Shown here: in pieces, positions 36,482 through 44,717 of the stretch
Layout: each line of letters opens with the position of its first letter
How positions within the stretch are numbered: the first letter of the stretch is position 1
DNA from: Bordetella genomosp. 13
GTDB lineage: Bacteria; Pseudomonadota; Gammaproteobacteria; Burkholderiales; Burkholderiaceae_B
Assembly: GCF_007679965.1 (NCBI RefSeq)
Contig: NZ_VEHL01000006.1
Coordinates: 62,001-126,000, forward strand
Direction: 5' to 3'
DNA: 64,000 bases
Translations under genes and position numbers: made by a program
The notes under the pieces: model-generated
What the model was told of the DNA's origin: nothing
What the model saw: the letters and a program-made list of their open reading frames with translations, nothing else
Database searches by the model: none

Positions 36482-37531
36482 TCATGAACGCACGGGCCGA
36501 GCCTCGACGTCGATCCGGGGCTGCACCGACATGCCCACGCGCAGCCGCTCCAGGCCGGGCTGGTCCGGGTCCAGCGCGATGCGCACGGGCAGCCGCTGCA
36601 CGATCTTGGTGAAGTTGCCGGTGGCATTGTGCGGCGCGATGGGTGCATAGCTGACGCCGCTGGCCGGTCCCAGGCTTTCCACCGATCCCGAGAACGCCAT
36701 GCCCGGCAACGCATCCACCACGATGCTGACGTGCTGGCCCGCCTGTACGCGCGCCAGCTGCGTCTCGCGGAAGTTGGCTTCCACGTAGATCTGCTGCAAG
36801 GGCACCAGCGTGACGATGGGCTTGCCGATGGCCACGAAGCCGCCGACGCGCACGGTGCGCTCGCCCACCGTGCCGGCCACCGGGGCCACGATGCGCGTGC
36901 GCGACAGCTGCAATTCCGCCTGCGCCAGCGCCGCGGCGGCCGTCTGGCCGCTGGCTTGCGCCTTCAGCAGCGCGGCGCGCAGCGTATCCGTCCTGCGGGC
37001 CTCGGCCTGCACCGCCGCGTCCGTGCGGTCGCGCGCGGCCTGCCGGATGCGCAGCGTGGACTCGGCCTGCTGGCGCGCCTGCGCGGTGCCGGCGCCATCC
37101 TTGGCCAGGTTGCGGTAGCGCACCGCATCGGCGCGCGCCAAGGCCAGTTCGGCATCGCTGGCCGACAGCTCGGCGTGCTTCTGGCGGATGGTGGAGGCCT
37201 GCATCGCGATCTCGGCCTCCAGGCCCTGCACCGCGGCTGCGGTCTCGGCCACGCGCGCCTGCGCGATTTGCACCGCCAGCACGAAATCTCGGTCGTCGAT
37301 GCGCGCCAGCAACTCGCCGGCCTGCACGGCCTGGTTGTCTCGCACCGCGACCTCGACGATCTGTCCCGCCACCTGTGGCGCCACCAGCGTCATGTCGGCC
37401 ATGACGTAGGCGTCGTCGGTCGCCTGCGTCGAGGACAGGGAGGCGGGACGGTTCAGCACGTAGATGCCGCCCGCGACGCAGGCGGCCAGCACGCACACGC
37501 CTGCGATCTTGATGGACTTGGGAAGTGCCAT
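36482..37531 (-). CDS. EmrA/HlyD-type membrane fusion protein
   Basis: 349-residue periplasmic adaptor: N-terminal membrane anchor (IAGVCVLAACVAGGIYVL, 9-26), lipoyl half-motif TDDAYVMADMTLVAPQVAGQIVEVAVRDNQAVQAGELLARIDD, a long alpha-helical hairpin (about 90-205, Ala/Gln-rich), the second lipoyl half TRIVAPVAGTVGERTVRVGGFV, and a beta-barrel (YVEANFRETQLARVQAGQHVSI). The TDDAYV start and single anchor are typical of EmrA, partner of DHA2 exporters. It is the last gene of the efflux operon, 10 bp after the EmrB-type gene. Confidence 0.9.
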   Translation of the reverse strand: MALPKSIKIAGVCVLAACVAGGIYVLNRPASLSSTQATDDAYVMADMTLVAPQVAGQIVEVAVRDNQAVQAGELLARIDDRDFVLAVQIAQARVAETAAAVQGLEAEIAMQASTIRQKHAELSASDAELALARADAVRYRNLAKDGAGTAQARQQAESTLRIRQAARDRTDAAVQAEARRTDTLRAALLKAQASGQTAAAALAQAELQLSRTRIVAPVAGTVGERTVRVGGFVAIGKPIVTLVPLQQIYVEANFRETQLARVQAGQHVSIVVDALPGMAFSGSVESLGPASGVSYAPIAPHNATGNFTKIVQRLPVRIALDPDQPGLERLRVGMSVQPRIDVEARPVRS

Positions 37532-37541
37532 GATCGTGTCT

Positions 37542-39098
37542 CTATGAAGAACGGGTTTGGATCTGCGGCGCCGGGATGTACTTCATGGCGAACACGCAGG
37601 GAATCAGCAACAGCGCCGCGGCGCCCAGCGCCAGATAGGCGTCCGCGATGGACAGCACCGCCGCCTGCTGGCGGACGGTGAGCGCCAGGCTCGCGGCATC
37701 CGCCGCATGCAGGCCGCGCCCCGAGACGCCCGCCAGCTGGTCCAGCAGCATCTCGGCATGGAAGCGCTCGCGCAGCTCGACCAGCCGGGTAACCGCGGCG
37801 GAACCGGCCAGCGAGGCCAGCGCGCGCAGCAGGTTCACGGTTCCGGACACATAGGCGCCCTCGGACGGCTGCACCACGCTGGTGGCCAGGAACAGCATCG
37901 ACACCACCGCCATGGGTTGTCCCACGGCCTGCAGCATCTGCGGCACGAGGAACTCGCTCCACATCCATTCATGGGTGAGCCTGCTGCCCAGCAGGCAGGC
38001 GATCGCGATCAGCACCAGGCCCAGCGCCAGCGTGCAGCGGGCATCCACCCACTTGCGGTACAGCAGCAGGGACACGGCCGGCGCCAGCACCAGTTGCGGC
38101 AACCCGATCAGCAAGCCGATCGGCGCGGACTGCAGCGCCCGGTATTCCCATGCGCGCGCGAGGTGCGACACGGGCAGCAGCGAGCCCGACAGGAAGATCA
38201 CCACCAGGCAGAAGAAGATGGAAAAACCCAGACCCAGGTTGCGGCGCTCAAGCAGCTGCAGCTTGATGAAGGGCGAGGGATGGTGCCATTCGGTCAGCAG
38301 GTACATGCCCATGCATGCCACACCGCAGGCCGCCGCGCAGGCGATCAGCGGCGAACGGAACCAGTCCAGCCGGCTGCCCTGATCCAGGGTCACGGCCACC
38401 AGGGCCAGGCCCAGCACGCCGAAGACCATGCCGAACCAGTTCGCGTCCTTGAAACGCCCGGGCTTGGGCGCATCCTGCGGAATGCCCCACGCCACCAGAG
38501 GCGCGGCCAGCAACGCGGCCGGTACGGCCTGCCAATACACCAGGCGCAGGTCGGACACCTGGTCGGTCCACAGGCCCGTCAGCCAGATCGATACGTTCGG
38601 CGAGAAGGTGGCCGTCATCGAATAAATGGCCAAGGCATACAGCCGCAGGCTAAGCGGCAGGAAGCGCAATGCCGCCATCATCAAGAGCGGTATCAGCGCG
38701 CCGCTGGCCACGCCCTGTATCGCGCGCAGCGCCATCAGCAGCGGCAGGTTCTGCACCCAAGGCAATAGGATGGCGATGGCGGCGATGACGGCCAGCACCA
38801 GCAGATGGAAGCGGCGCAACGACAGCGTGACGGCGAACCACGCCGCGAACGGCATGGCGATCAGCTCGCCTGCGCTGTAGGCGGTGTTGAGCCACGATGC
38901 CTCGTCGATGCCCACGCCCAGCCCACCGCGAAGGTCCGCCAGCGCCAGCGCGCCCACGCGGCTGTTGATGCCGGACATCATCGCGGCGATGAAGATGCCC
39001 AGCAGGCCGACGGCGAGACGAGGCCCGAAGGGAATGGCCTGTACAGGTGCTGCCTGCGCTGGCGCGGCGCCCGAGAGTGGAGCCGTGGCACTGTTCAT
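37542..39098 (-). CDS. EmrB-type MFS multidrug exporter (DHA2 family)
   Basis: 518-residue inner-membrane antiporter with about 14 predicted helices. The sequence after TM1 reads GINSRVGALALADLRGGLGVGIDEASWLNTAYSAGELIAMPFAAWFA, as in the EmrB/DHA2 family, where this region is usually a D-x-T-IVN-ALP motif; here the 'TIVNVALP' part is replaced by SGINSRVGALAL. It works with the EmrA-type adaptor and an outer-membrane channel to pump hydrophobic compounds straight out of the cell. ATG overlaps the end of the channel gene (39095-39098), so translation is coupled. Substrate unknown. Confidence 0.88.
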   Translation of the reverse strand: MNSATAPLSGAAPAQAAPVQAIPFGPRLAVGLLGIFIAAMMSGINSRVGALALADLRGGLGVGIDEASWLNTAYSAGELIAMPFAAWFAVTLSLRRFHLLVLAVIAAIAILLPWVQNLPLLMALRAIQGVASGALIPLLMMAALRFLPLSLRLYALAIYSMTATFSPNVSIWLTGLWTDQVSDLRLVYWQAVPAALLAAPLVAWGIPQDAPKPGRFKDANWFGMVFGVLGLALVAVTLDQGSRLDWFRSPLIACAAACGVACMGMYLLTEWHHPSPFIKLQLLERRNLGLGFSIFFCLVVIFLSGSLLPVSHLARAWEYRALQSAPIGLLIGLPQLVLAPAVSLLLYRKWVDARCTLALGLVLIAIACLLGSRLTHEWMWSEFLVPQMLQAVGQPMAVVSMLFLATSVVQPSEGAYVSGTVNLLRALASLAGSAAVTRLVELRERFHAEMLLDQLAGVSGRGLHAADAASLALTVRQQAAVLSIADAYLALGAAALLLIPCVFAMKYIPAPQIQTRSS

Positions 39099-40582
39099 GA
39101 AGAGGCCTTTCGTGCCTCGGTCGCCGACTGCGAAGCAGCATCGACCGCATCCGGATCCCACCCGCCGCCCAGCGCCTTGTACAGCGCCACCAGCGACGTG
39201 CCCACCGCCGTCGTGCTGTCGGACAGCGCCAGCTGGTCTTTCAGCAAGGCCTGCTGCGCGACCAGCACGCCCACGTAGTCGGCCACGCCGTTCTGGTACT
39301 GGCTCTGCGTGGCCGCGAAGGCCTCGCGCGAGCGCGCATAGGCCTCGACCAGCGCGTCGTGCTGCTGATATTGCGCGCCACGCGCGTTCAACGCATTGTC
39401 GATCTCGTGCCAGGCCTGCAGCACGGTCTTGCGGTACTGGATGGCGGCGGCCTGCTGGCTCGCCTTGGTCAACTCCAGCGTGCGCTTCAGGCGCCCGCCT
39501 TCGAAGATGGGCAGGTGAATGGACGGGCCGATCGAGAAATTGCGCGCGCCCCATGTTCCCAGGTCGCCGTCGTCCAGCGCCTGCAGGCCGATCGAGCCGC
39601 CCAGCGTGATGCGTGGATAGAAGTCCGCCTGGGCCGCCCCGATGTCGGCGGTGGCCGCATGCAGCGCCGCCTCGGCCTCGCGGATGTCGGGCCGGCGATG
39701 CGCCAGTTCCGACGGCAGGCCTACGTTGGCGTTGGGGGGCACGCGCGGCATCGCGCCCGTGGGCGCCAGCAAGGCATCCAACTGGCGCGGCGCCTGGCCG
39801 ATGGACAGCGCCAGCGCATTCATCAGCTCGTGCTGGCGCTGCGACAGCTCGGGCAACAGCGCCTGCACCTTGGCCAACTGCGACTGCGCGGCCGCCAGAT
39901 CGAAGCGCGTGGCCACGCCGTTGCGCTGCCGCGTCTGCACCAGCTGCACCATGTGCCGCGCCAGCGCCTCGTTCTGCCGAGCGATGTCCAGGCGCTGCTG
40001 CACGCCGCGCAGCACCAGGTAGTTGCGCGCGATCTCGGCGGCCAGCGACACACGGACCGCCTCTCGCTGGTACGCCTGCGCCTGCATTCGGGCCAGCGCG
40101 CCTTCTTTCAGGCGGCCCTGGCGGTTCCACAGGTCGATTTCCCAGCGGGCGTCGAAACCCGCCTGCCACAGGTCGGTCGGGTCGGTGGGCGCGCCCAGCG
40201 CAGCCATCGGGCCGTTTTCGCTCAGGCGCTGGCGCGTGTAGCTGGCGCCGGCATTGATCTGCGGATAGAGCCCCGCGACGGCGATGCCGTATCTTGCGCG
40301 GCTTTGCGCCAGGCGGGCGGAAGCGGCCTGCAGATCCAGGTTGCCGTCCCACACGCCTGCCAGCAGGCCATCCAGCACCGGATCGCCGAACAGCGTCCAC
40401 CAGCGGCGCGGCACGGGGTCGGACGAGACGGCGGCCTGCGCGTGCAGGGTGTCCGGCCGCGGCGCCAGCCGGGCCGATTGCAAGGCATCTTCGGGCCGCT
40501 GGAAGTCGGGACCCACGGCGCAACCGGCCAGCATGGCGGTGGCCAGGGAGATCGTCAGCAGGGTCGAGGAGCGTTTGAACAC
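39095..40582 (-). CDS. OprM/NodT-type outer-membrane efflux lipoprotein
   Basis: 495-residue outer-membrane factor. Lipoprotein signal ends LAG-C21 (MLAGCAVGPDFQRP), followed by two TolC-like repeats: W(F)ARWEIDLWNRQGRLKEGA... and RRPDIREAEAALHAATADIGAAQADFYPRITLGGSIGLQ, the conserved RPDI/FYP pattern. The start is taken as GTG 40582 with CAGGTGATTCCC upstream, since the longer ATG frame would run through the operator. It forms the trimeric exit duct for the EmrAB-type pump encoded next. Confidence 0.9.
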   Translation of the reverse strand: MFKRSSTLLTISLATAMLAGCAVGPDFQRPEDALQSARLAPRPDTLHAQAAVSSDPVPRRWWTLFGDPVLDGLLAGVWDGNLDLQAASARLAQSRARYGIAVAGLYPQINAGASYTRQRLSENGPMAALGAPTDPTDLWQAGFDARWEIDLWNRQGRLKEGALARMQAQAYQREAVRVSLAAEIARNYLVLRGVQQRLDIARQNEALARHMVQLVQTRQRNGVATRFDLAAAQSQLAKVQALLPELSQRQHELMNALALSIGQAPRQLDALLAPTGAMPRVPPNANVGLPSELAHRRPDIREAEAALHAATADIGAAQADFYPRITLGGSIGLQALDDGDLGTWGARNFSIGPSIHLPIFEGGRLKRTLELTKASQQAAAIQYRKTVLQAWHEIDNALNARGAQYQQHDALVEAYARSREAFAATQSQYQNGVADYVGVLVAQQALLKDQLALSDSTTAVGTSLVALYKALGGGWDPDAVDAASQSATEARKASS

Positions 40583-40601
40583 GGGAATCACCTGATATGC
40601 A

Positions 40602-40623
40602 AACTGTACTGTACGGTACAGTT
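40602..40623. promoter_or_regulatory. TetR-type operator between the efflux operon and its regulator
   Basis: AACTGTAC (40602-40609) and GTACAGTT (40616-40623) form a perfect 8-bp inverted repeat with a 6-bp centre that itself contains TGTAC. A further half-site, GGTACAGTT (40672-40680), lies directly before the regulator ATG. The spacing is about 20 bp upstream of the channel gene start. Binding by the adjacent TetR-type protein is the obvious inference. Confidence 0.75.
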
Positions 40624-40682
40624 CATATGCTAGGTTGTACAATTTCCCATGTCAACAGGATTGAACTGAAAGGTACAGTTTT

Positions 40683-41387
40683 ATGTCTACGCCTGACCAC
40701 ACCCCAGCCGCACGGCCCAATGCCAAGGCCGCCAAGGTTCTGGAAGCGGCCCGCGACGTCTTCCTGCAACATGGTTTCGCCGAGGCCACGTCCGACATGA
40801 TCCAGCAGGCCGCCGGCGTCTCGAAGGCGACCATGTACGCGCACTTCGAGAACAAAGAGGCGCTGTTCGTCGCGGCCATCGAGCACCAGTGCGGCGAGGT
40901 CGTCGCCGAAATGCGCAAGACCGAGTTCGCCGCCGGCCCGATCCAGGCCATGCTTACCGAGATCGGCCGCACCTATCTGCTGCAGGCGCTGTCGCCGCGC
41001 GGGCTGGCCACGGTACGCGTGGTGGTGGCGGCGGCGCCGCGCTTTCCGGCGCTGGCGCGCACGTTTTTCGTGCTGGGCCCACGCACGGTGTGCGATCTGG
41101 TCGCCCGCCAGCTGACGCTGGCCATCGGACGTGGCGACATCGACCTGGGCACGGTAGGCCTGGATGTGGCTGCCAACCATTTCCTCAGCCTGGTGCGCGG
41201 CGAGGCCCAGCTGGAATGCCTGCTGCATCCGGACAGCCGGCCTTCGCAGGCACAGATCGAGAGTTGGACCACGTCGGCCGTGGAAACCTTCCTGCGCGCC
41301 TATGGCGTGGCGCGCCAGGCTTCGGGCAAGCGCGCCGCCAATCCAGAGGCGAAGACGGCGGCACGCAAACAGGCAGCCCGCCGCTAG
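40683..41387 (+). CDS. TetR/AcrR-family repressor of the efflux operon
   Basis: 234-residue TetR-type regulator. Helix-turn-helix AAKVLEAARDVFLQHGFAEATSDMIQQAAGVSKATMYAHFENKEALFVAAI (about 16-66), with the YAHFENKEALF signature. The ligand domain ends with a C-terminal TetR_C-like segment and a basic tail (GKRAANPEAKTAARKQAARR) that is unusual and might add DNA or RNA contacts. Divergent from the oprM-emrB-emrA genes, with the palindrome between; the 3' end overlaps the convergent deoxyribosyltransferase-like gene by 4 bp. Confidence 0.9.
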   Translation: MSTPDHTPAARPNAKAAKVLEAARDVFLQHGFAEATSDMIQQAAGVSKATMYAHFENKEALFVAAIEHQCGEVVAEMRKTEFAAGPIQAMLTEIGRTYLLQALSPRGLATVRVVVAAAPRFPALARTFFVLGPRTVCDLVARQLTLAIGRGDIDLGTVGLDVAANHFLSLVRGEAQLECLLHPDSRPSQAQIESWTTSAVETFLRAYGVARQASGKRAANPEAKTAARKQAARR

Positions 41388-41884
41388 CGCGCGCGGGCCA
41401 TCTCCCGCAGGCATTGCGCCGCGTCACCCACCACGATGCGGGCGCTGCAGGCCAGCATCAGGTTCAGGTTCAGGCCGAAGTCCTCGACCGTATAGCCCTG
41501 CGCATCGACAGTGCGCGTGGGGTCGGCCGGATCGGCGCCCACGCCCACCTGTCGCAGCAGCGGTTCGGCCCGGTCTGTATAGCCCCACACCGGCTTGCCC
41601 AGCGCCACCGCATAGCCCACCTCGAACGCCGTGCCGGAATCCGGCTCGGCGCCGCGAAAGGGCGCCAGGTTGGCCATGACCACGTCGGCCTGGCGGATCA
41701 GCGCGGTGTTCTGGCGGTAGATCCAATCGGCCAGCGCGCGGCCCGACAGGCCCGCGGGCACGGCGTTGTCCAGCGGAAACAGGCCTTCGTGGCCATGCTG
41801 GCGGCACTGCGCCTTCAGGCGTTCGCCGTGCGCCACGGCATCGGCCAGGAACACGTCGAAGCCGGCCAGATAGATGCGCGCCAT
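41384..41884 (-). CDS. Nucleoside 2-deoxyribosyltransferase-like protein
   Basis: 166-residue protein of the nucleoside 2-deoxyribosyltransferase family, which exchanges or hydrolyses the base of 2-deoxynucleosides. The N-terminal strand RIYLAGFDVFLADA and the block IRQADVVMANLAPFRGAEPDSGTAFEVGYAVALGKPVWGYTD carry the catalytic Asp/Glu candidates (D82, E88). Typical family length is about 150-160. It starts 5 bp after the flavin reductase stop on the same strand, so it is in that operon. Real activity may be base hydrolysis rather than transfer, as in the DNPH1-like branch. Confidence 0.82.
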   Translation of the reverse strand: MARIYLAGFDVFLADAVAHGERLKAQCRQHGHEGLFPLDNAVPAGLSGRALADWIYRQNTALIRQADVVMANLAPFRGAEPDSGTAFEVGYAVALGKPVWGYTDRAEPLLRQVGVGADPADPTRTVDAQGYTVEDFGLNLNLMLACSARIVVGDAAQCLREMARAR

Positions 41885-41889
41885 GGCGT

Positions 41890-42498
41890 TTACTCCTTGC
41901 TGCCGGGCACGACGAAGCCCGGGCCGGTTTCGAAGAACGAACCGCCGGCCACGTAGTGCAGCGAGCGGCGTTCGGGGCCGGAAAAATGCCAGCGGTTGCC
42001 GGAGAACGCCGCGGGATCGGCCCAGGCGGCCACCACCTCGCCGATGAAGAGGTCGTAGCGCTGCTCGTTGCGCGGCTCCGGCACCACCTTGCATTCCAGG
42101 CAGGCCAGGCTGCCTTGCACCAGCGGCGCGCCGACGCGGCTGGCGGACTGGGCCACCAAGCCGGCCGCCGCGAACTTGTCCTGGTCCGGCCGCGCGGAAT
42201 GCGAGCCCACGTACATCACGGCCCCGGCCTGCTCGCGCGCCGGCACGCACAGCGTGAACTCGCCCGAGGCCTCGATGAGCGCGCGCGTTCGGGTACTCTT
42301 GTCGACCACCACCAGCATCCTGGGCGGATCGAAATCCAGCGGCATGGCCCACGCCGCGGCCATGACGTTCCGCTCGCCCGCGTGCGCGCTGGTCACCAGC
42401 ACGGTGGGGCCGTGGTTCAGCAGCAGGTAGGCGCGCGGCAGGTCGACGGGCGCGAAGCCATACGCCGACACGCCTTCGTCGTCCTGGGGAAGGCTCAT
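41890..42498 (-). CDS. Flavin reductase-like (split-barrel FMN-binding) protein
   Basis: 202-residue split-barrel protein: YLLLNHGPTVLVTSAHAGERNVMAAAWAMPLDFDPPRMLVVVDKSTRTRALIEASGEFTLCVP is the FMN-binding region of the flavin reductase/FMN-binding family (N-VMA-W pattern, then PP-h-h-h-V). Such proteins reduce FMN with NAD(P)H for a partner oxygenase, or act as NADH-dependent reductases. No oxygenase is adjacent. ATG overlaps the stop of the preceding reductase gene by 4 bp (42495-42498), so translation is probably coupled. Confidence 0.83.
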   Translation of the reverse strand: MSLPQDDEGVSAYGFAPVDLPRAYLLLNHGPTVLVTSAHAGERNVMAAAWAMPLDFDPPRMLVVVDKSTRTRALIEASGEFTLCVPAREQAGAVMYVGSHSARPDQDKFAAAGLVAQSASRVGAPLVQGSLACLECKVVPEPRNEQRYDLFIGEVVAAWADPAAFSGNRWHFSGPERRSLHYVAGGSFFETGPGFVVPGSKE

Positions 42499-43424
42499 TG
42501 CGACGCGGCGCGGCGCGCCTGGTAGACCTGCAGATGGATATTGGCCACGGTCAGGTAGGGCACGTCCAGGCCCGCCGCCGCCGCGCGGCGCACCATCTCG
42601 CCCACCAGGTGATCGCCCTCGACCTGGCCGCCCTGGCTCAGGTCGCGGAACATCGAGGCGGTCAGGGACGAGGTCCGGTCGGTCTGCGTCTTCTGCACGG
42701 CCGCGTCGGCCTCCGGACGCACCGGATGGCCGTTGGCGGCCGCCACCGACTGGCATTCGCGCAGCAGCGCAAGCATGAAGGCCTCGCCGCCGTCGGACGA
42801 CGCGATCTGGCCGACCGTGCCGCGCATGAGGCAGGTGGCCGCCGCCAGCGTGGTCAGGCCGACGTATTTCTCCCAGATGTCCTGGTAGATGTCTTCGCTC
42901 AGGCGGGCCTTGAACGAGACGCCGGCCAGCGCCGTCTCGATGGCCACGCAGCGCTCGCTGCGCGGCTCGCCGGTGCGTTCGCCGTAGATCAGGTTGGCAT
43001 GCTTGCCCATGTGCACGATCTCGCCTTCGGGGCCCATGGTGGCCACGATCTGGCACAGGCCGCCCAGCACGCGATGCGCGCCGAAGGCCGCATCCAGCGC
43101 GTCGTACTGGCGCACGCCGTTCATGATGGGCAGCACGACGGTGTGTTCGCCAACGGCGGGGCAGATCGCCTCGATGGCGCTGTCCAGGTCGTAGGCCTTG
43201 CAGCTGAGCACCACCACGTCGTAGGGGCCGCCGACGTCGCCGGCCACGGCCAGCTTGGGAGCCAGCGTCGCATCGCCCATCGGACTCTTGATGCGCAGGC
43301 CGTCGCGGCGCAGCTTCTCGGCACGGGCTTCGCGCACCAGGAAGGTCACGTCCACGCCGGCTTCTGCCGCGCGCCCGCCGAAGTATCCACCGGTGCCGCC
43401 GGCGCCCAAGACCAACATCCGCAT
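42495..43424 (-). CDS. 2-dehydropantoate 2-reductase family (PanE/ApbA) protein
   Basis: 309-residue NADP-binding reductase. The Rossmann loop VLGAGGTGGYFGGRAAEAG (5-23), LSCKAYDLDSAIEAI with the family lysine, LPIMNGVRQYDAL (the N-G-V active-site segment), then DIWEKYVGLTTLAAATCLMRGTVG and DRTSSLTASMFRDLSQGGQVEGDHLVGEMVRRA, where the conserved K and S/E residues of ketopantoate reductases are seen. It could make pantoate for coenzyme A, but many paralogues in this bacterial group reduce other 2-oxo acids, and it is in an operon with a flavin reductase. So panE is not asserted. Confidence 0.82.
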   Translation of the reverse strand: MRMLVLGAGGTGGYFGGRAAEAGVDVTFLVREARAEKLRRDGLRIKSPMGDATLAPKLAVAGDVGGPYDVVVLSCKAYDLDSAIEAICPAVGEHTVVLPIMNGVRQYDALDAAFGAHRVLGGLCQIVATMGPEGEIVHMGKHANLIYGERTGEPRSERCVAIETALAGVSFKARLSEDIYQDIWEKYVGLTTLAAATCLMRGTVGQIASSDGGEAFMLALLRECQSVAAANGHPVRPEADAAVQKTQTDRTSSLTASMFRDLSQGGQVEGDHLVGEMVRRAAAAGLDVPYLTVANIHLQVYQARRAASQ

Positions 43425-43470
43425 TGCATTCTCCGAGATAGCGCGGCCGCCTGCCGGGCCGCGCCCGCCA

Positions 43471-44418
43471 TTATGCGCCGTAAGCGGCGGGCGTCATCTC
43501 CGGATGCGTGCGGGCGGCGCGCTCCCAGGCCTCGTAGCCGCCTGTCAGCGCCCAGATGTGGACGAAGCCCGCATCGCGCAGCCGCGCGGCCAAGCGGGCC
43601 GCCGAGATCTCGTTGGGGCACGAGCAATAGACCACGATGTGCTCGGGCACGCCGTCCAGCGGCAGATCGGCCAGCCGCACTTCTGTATCGGCCACCAGCG
43701 CGCCGGGAATGCGCGGCATGGTGTCAGACAGGCTCGGCCGCACGTCGATCACCACGGGCGCCAGGCCTTCGGACTGCCAGCGCACCAGTTCGTCGGCGGT
43801 GAGGCGCGGCACGCGCTTGAGCGTACGCACCAGCACCATGCGCCGGAATGCGCGCACGGCCACGTACACGGCCAGCGCCAGGGCGATCAGCAGCAGGCCG
43901 TAGAGGCCATAGCGGTCCAGCACGTCCAGGATGTCGTTGACCAGCTCCTGGAAGAGCGCGCCGGCCGCCACGCCCAGGCCCGCCCAGATCATCGAGCCGG
44001 CCAGGTCGTAGGCCAGGAAGCGCCGGTACGGTGTGCCGGTGAGGCCCGCCATGATGGTCGACAGCGCCCCCGCCCCCGGCAGGAACTTCGACACCAGCAA
44101 CGAGCGCACGCCCACGCGCAGATACAGTTTCTGCGCCGTGCGGATGCAGGAGTCCTGCGACAGCGACACCTTGCACGCCAGGCCCAGCAGCCGGCCGCCG
44201 ATACGCTGGCCGGCCACGTACCAGGCGGTGTCGGCCAGCGCGCAGGCCAGCGTCGCCAGGAACCAGGTGCCGACCAGCCCGCCCACGCCCTTGGCCAGCG
44301 CGCCGGCGGCCACCAGCATGGGGAAGGCAGGAATGGGCAGGCCGGCCTGTTCGACCAGCACGTTGAAGAAGACCAGCCAGCCGCCGTACTGCTGCAGCAG
44401 GGTTTGGATGTCTTGCAT
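43471..44418 (-). CDS. DedA-family membrane protein fused to a rhodanese domain
   Basis: 315-residue fusion. Residues 1-205 are a DedA/SNARE-associated-like membrane domain (GGWLVFFNVLVEQAGLPIPAFPMLVAAGALA, then FLPGAGALSTIMAGLTGTPYRRFLAYDLAGSMIW, with the conserved F-P-G-x-G-x-x-x-x-x-A-G motif). Residues 215-300 are a rhodanese domain (LVRWQSEGLAPVVIDVRPSLSDTMPRIPGALV, active-site loop HIVVYCSCPNEISAARLAARLRDAGF). DedA proteins are proton-linked lipid (undecaprenyl-phosphate) transporters or scramblases; rhodanese handles sulfur. Divergent from the BMP ABC operon with 299 bp between. Confidence 0.87.
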   Translation of the reverse strand: MQDIQTLLQQYGGWLVFFNVLVEQAGLPIPAFPMLVAAGALAKGVGGLVGTWFLATLACALADTAWYVAGQRIGGRLLGLACKVSLSQDSCIRTAQKLYLRVGVRSLLVSKFLPGAGALSTIMAGLTGTPYRRFLAYDLAGSMIWAGLGVAAGALFQELVNDILDVLDRYGLYGLLLIALALAVYVAVRAFRRMVLVRTLKRVPRLTADELVRWQSEGLAPVVIDVRPSLSDTMPRIPGALVADTEVRLADLPLDGVPEHIVVYCSCPNEISAARLAARLRDAGFVHIWALTGGYEAWERAARTHPEMTPAAYGA

Positions 44419-44519
44419 GCGTAGAAGGAGAAGCGCGTGGGGAGGCCCGCATTTTAGGCCTGCGCCACGCGCGACGACCACAAGCCCATGGAATGGAAAC
44501 GGGTACGCGCACCACACAT

Positions 44520-44536
44520 TGCACTTCATTGGTGCA
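44520..44536. promoter_or_regulatory. NtrC-type enhancer site
   Basis: TGCACTTCATTGGTGCA closely matches the NtrC consensus (TGCAC-N5-7-GTGCA, best form GCACCATTTTGGTGC). It lies 182 bp before the BMP receptor gene and its centre is about 137 bp upstream of the start site predicted from the sigma-54 promoter at 44639-44654, the usual distance for an enhancer. Confidence 0.7.
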
Positions 44537-44638
44537 TTCCCGCCTGACCTTCGGGCATGGACAGGCGTATCATTCCCCGCCGCGGTGCGCCCGGCCTCGA
44601 ATCGCGGCATCCCGCGCGGGCCGGCGGCACGCCCCGGA

Positions 44639-44654
44639 TGGCATGCATATTGCT
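44639..44654 (+). promoter_or_regulatory. Sigma-54 (RpoN) promoter
   Basis: TGGCATGCATATTGCT has the GG at 44640-44641 and the GC at 44652-44653, exactly 12 bp apart as required for the -24/-12 elements (consensus TGGCACG-N4-TTGCA). It precedes the BMP receptor ATG by 63 bp. Together with the NtrC-like site it implies nitrogen-limitation control of the importer and the deaminase gene. Confidence 0.75.
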
Positions 44655-44717
44655 TTTCTCCGGCACGGGCCCCACGCCCGCATTTCCCTTGATCGTCCAC
44701 TCTCGGAGCCCCCTTCC

